NCBI RefSeq assembly: GCF_902833145.1
Contig: NZ_CADFEN010000002.1
Coordinates: 310,001 to 374,000 of the forward strand
From: Burkholderia sp. BCC0506
GTDB taxonomy: Bacteria; Pseudomonadota; Gammaproteobacteria; Burkholderiales; Burkholderiaceae
Length of the DNA: 64,000 bases
Reading direction: 5' to 3'
The notes below the pieces were generated by a model. It had not been told where the DNA came from. It saw only the letters and a list, made by a program, of their open reading frames with translations, and searched no databases. Below, piece after piece: positions 62,047-64,000 of the stretch. How positions within the stretch are numbered: the stretch's first letter is position 1; every line of letters begins with the position of its first letter. The position numbers and the translations under genes are program-made.

Positions 62047-63018
62047 CTATCGCTGCGCGTCCCCGTAAGTCTCCTTGCACACCGCGCGTAGCGCGTCGAC
62101 GAGCCGATCGCGTGCGGGCGAGCGCGAATCGGCGGCGCGCGTGAACAGCGCGATGGGCGGCAGCGTCCACACCAGCGAATACGGCACGATCGCCACGCCG
62201 GCGATCCGCACCAGCTCCTCCGCGATATCGGCCGGCACGATCGACACGGCTTCGTCGCTCGACGCGATCATTTCGCCGATCAGCTTCGACGAATAGCTTT
62301 CGACGATCGGCACGGGCGGCGCGATGCCGGCCGACAGGAACAGGTCGGTCACCTGCTCGCGCATCGGCGTATGCGGCGCGCCGAGAATCCAGTCGAGCGC
62401 GTGCAGCTTGTGCCAGTCGAGCGGCGTGCGCGCGAGCTTGGCCGCCAGACGCCGGCTCGCGATCATGCGCGGCTGCTGCTGGTACAGCACTTCGAACGAG
62501 ACCTGCCCGAGATCGATCGCCGACGACGCACGCCCGATCACGATGTCGACGCTGTGATCCCGGAGTTGCAGCAGCAACTGATCGCTGGTGCCTTCGTGAA
62601 TCGTCACGGTCAGGCGCCGCTCCATGCTCGCTTGCAGCCGCTTCAGCGCGGCCGACAGCATGTGGCCGGAGATGAACGGAATCACGCCGATGTGCAGATG
62701 GGCCGCATGACCGGCGGCGACGGCCTCCATCTCCCGGGCGAGGTGGTCGAGATCCTGGATCATCGCCTTCGCCCGCTCGAGCACCACCGCGCCGAGCGCC
62801 GTGGGCCGCATGCCGCGCGACGAGCGCTCGAACAGCGGCGTGCCGAACATGCTCTCCAGTTCGGACAGCGCGTTCGTCACGGCCGGCTGGCTGCTGGCCA
62901 TGTGCTCGGCGACGCGCGTCAGCGAGCCGTGCTGCTGGATCTGCAGCAACAGCACCAGATGCCGAATCTTCAGACGCGCGCCGAGCCGCCTGACCACGTC
63001 GTTCGCGTCAAAATTCAT
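62047..63018 (-). CDS. LysR family regulator next to maeB
   Basis: 323 residues. The N-terminal helix-turn-helix holds LVLLLQIQQHGSLTRVAEHM and SQPAVTNALSELESMFGTPLF; the substrate domain begins near 95. Similar in style to the GbpR/PcaQ-type LysR branch. Divergent from maeB with 135 bp between starts, so it probably controls malic enzyme. Confidence 0.9.
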   Translation of the reverse strand: MNFDANDVVRRLGARLKIRHLVLLLQIQQHGSLTRVAEHMASSQPAVTNALSELESMFGTPLFERSSRGMRPTALGAVVLERAKAMIQDLDHLAREMEAVAAGHAAHLHIGVIPFISGHMLSAALKRLQASMERRLTVTIHEGTSDQLLLQLRDHSVDIVIGRASSAIDLGQVSFEVLYQQQPRMIASRRLAAKLARTPLDWHKLHALDWILGAPHTPMREQVTDLFLSAGIAPPVPIVESYSSKLIGEMIASSDEAVSIVPADIAEELVRIAGVAIVPYSLVWTLPPIALFTRAADSRSPARDRLVDALRAVCKETYGDAQR

Positions 63019-63153
63019 TGACTGGTCATGTATACATCAGAAAAAAGTGATGGGCCGATATTAAAACAGAATCATCACGTTATGGCGGATCCCTAGAATC
63101 CCCTTCATGGATCGCGCCGGGACTGGCCCGGCGCCCACGCCGAGACCCAAAAC
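63019..63153. promoter_or_regulatory. LysR/maeB divergent promoter region
   Basis: AT-rich spacer with GTGATG at about 63047 and CATCAC at about 63073, an inverted pair 20 bp apart, which could be the LysR-binding site. Confidence 0.4.
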
Positions 63154-64000
63154 ATGAAACAGACAGAGACACAGCAGCAGGCCGCGTTCGACTATCACGA
63201 GTTTCCGACCCCGGGGAAAATCTCGGTCGTCGCGAGCAAGCCGCTGGTGACCCAGCGCGATCTGGCGCTGGCTTATACGCCCGGTGTGGCGAGCGTGTGC
63301 GAGTCGATCGCCGCCGATCCGCTGCAGGCGCACCGCTTCACGAGCCGCGGCAACCTGGTCGGCGTGATCACGAACGGCACCGCCGTGCTCGGCCTGGGCA
63401 ACATCGGCCCGCTCGCGTCGAAGCCGGTGATGGAAGGCAAGGCCGTCCTGTTCAAGAAGTTCGCCGGGATCGACGTGTTCGACATCGAGATCAACGAGAC
63501 CGACCCGGACAAGCTGGTCGACATCATCGCGGGCCTCGAACCCACGTTCGGCGGCATCAACCTCGAGGACATCAAGGCGCCGGAATGCTTCACGGTCGAG
63601 CAGAAGCTGCGCGAGCGCATGAAGATTCCCGTCTTCCACGACGATCAGCACGGCACGGCCATTACCGTTTCCGCCGCGTTCATCAACGGGCTGAAGGTGG
63701 TCGGGAAGTCCATCAAGGAGGTGAAGGTCGTGACGTCGGGCGCCGGGGCGGCCGCGCTCGCGTGCCTGGACCTGCTGGTCGACCTCGGGCTGCCGGTCGA
63801 AAACATCTGGGTGACCGACATCGAGGGCGTCGTCTATCGCGGCCGTACCGTGCTGATGGACCCGGCCAAGTCGCGCTTCGCGCAGGAAACCGACGCGCGC
63901 AAGCTCGCCGACGTGATCGGCGGCGCGGACGTGTTCCTGGGGCTGTCGGTGGGCGGCATTCTCACCGCGGAGATGCTCAAGCAGATGGCGGCGCGCCCGC
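63154..64000 (+). CDS. maeB: NADP-dependent malic enzyme (partial, runs off window)
   Basis: 282 codons visible of an expected 750 or more. It converts malate to pyruvate and CO2 with NADP. The start reads [18 protein letters not shown], with FPTPGKISV and [10 protein letters not shown] near residues 17-50, the catalytic-region segment [36 protein letters not shown] with the metal Asp, and a Rossmann [12 protein letters not shown] at about 190-201. The phosphotransacetylase-like C-terminal domain would lie beyond 64000, so its presence cannot be checked. Confidence 0.93.
   Translation, partial: MKQTETQQQAAFDYHEFPTPGKISVVASKPLVTQRDLALAYTPGVASVCESIAADPLQAHRFTSRGNLVGVITNGTAVLGLGNIGPLASKPVMEGKAVLFKKFAGIDVFDIEINETDPDKLVDIIAGLEPTFGGINLEDIKAPECFTVEQKLRERMKIPVFHDDQHGTAITVSAAFINGLKVVGKSIKEVKVVTSGAGAAALACLDLLVDLGLPVENIWVTDIEGVVYRGRTVLMDPAKSRFAQETDARKLADVIGGADVFLGLSVGGILTAEMLKQMAARP

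Overview
The window reads as a Burkholderia chromosome (most like the Burkholderia cepacia complex). The evidence is the very GC-rich coding style from about 23.9 kb onward, Burkholderia-type proteins (a VgrG N-terminus, paired CsbD/BON stress proteins, an Ada/AlkA fusion glycosylase, GapN, MaeB) and the usual density of divergent regulator/enzyme pairs. I cannot assign the replicon. No rRNA, tRNA, CRISPR array or cas gene was recognised.

Positions 1 to about 23.9 kb are an accessory island lying directly downstream of glmS. The GlmS C-terminus matches the one recognised by Tn7 TnsD, so this is an attTn7-type site. From left to right the island holds: (i) a minus-strand cluster of three overlapping membrane or coiled-coil genes (292-3697) behind a DnaJ-type zinc-finger membrane protein (4032-5942), which overlaps the remnant of a type VI VgrG gene (5935-6243); (ii) small accessory genes, including a BPSL0761-like protein and a tandem DUF6471-like protein; (iii) a five-gene Tn7-like transposition operon at 9.1-16.8 kb in the order tnsC-like, tniQ, tniQ, tnsA, tnsB, in which the TnsC-like protein has lost both Walker motifs; (iv) a two-gene DUF4297 nuclease plus SMC/Rad50-like ATPase module that resembles Lamassu or ABC-three-component defence; (v) a RES-domain protein divergent from a PD-(D/E)xK nuclease protein, next to the junction. 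The transposon termini could not be fixed.

From 23.9 kb on the sequence looks like core or lineage-specific genome. It runs: glmS and a divergent Lrp/AsnC regulator with palindromic operators; ogt and alkA (alkylation repair); a uronate module (MFS transporter, LacI regulator, uronate dehydrogenase) with matching LacI-type operators; MerR and an old-yellow-enzyme-type oxidoreductase; an iron-uptake group (TonB receptor, PepSY membrane protein, DUF2946-like protein); a LysE exporter; gapN; a second TonB receptor behind a Fur-like box; LysR and a DUF1338 (2-oxoadipate dioxygenase-like) gene; a stress group (27-residue membrane peptide, CsbD, BON, proline-rich peptide, PAS-LuxR regulator, CsbD); an amino-acid or amine catabolism group (LivK-like binding protein, FAD oxidoreductase, serine hydrolase, class V aminotransferase); YdeI, TetR/GST and GNAT; two lower-GC orphan genes; a VOC protein with a secreted protein; and LysR divergent from maeB, which runs off the window end.

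The best candidates for something undescribed are the Tn7-like module with an apparently ATPase-dead TnsC and two full-length TniQ proteins, and the four-gene zinc-finger/membrane cluster attached to a VgrG remnant.
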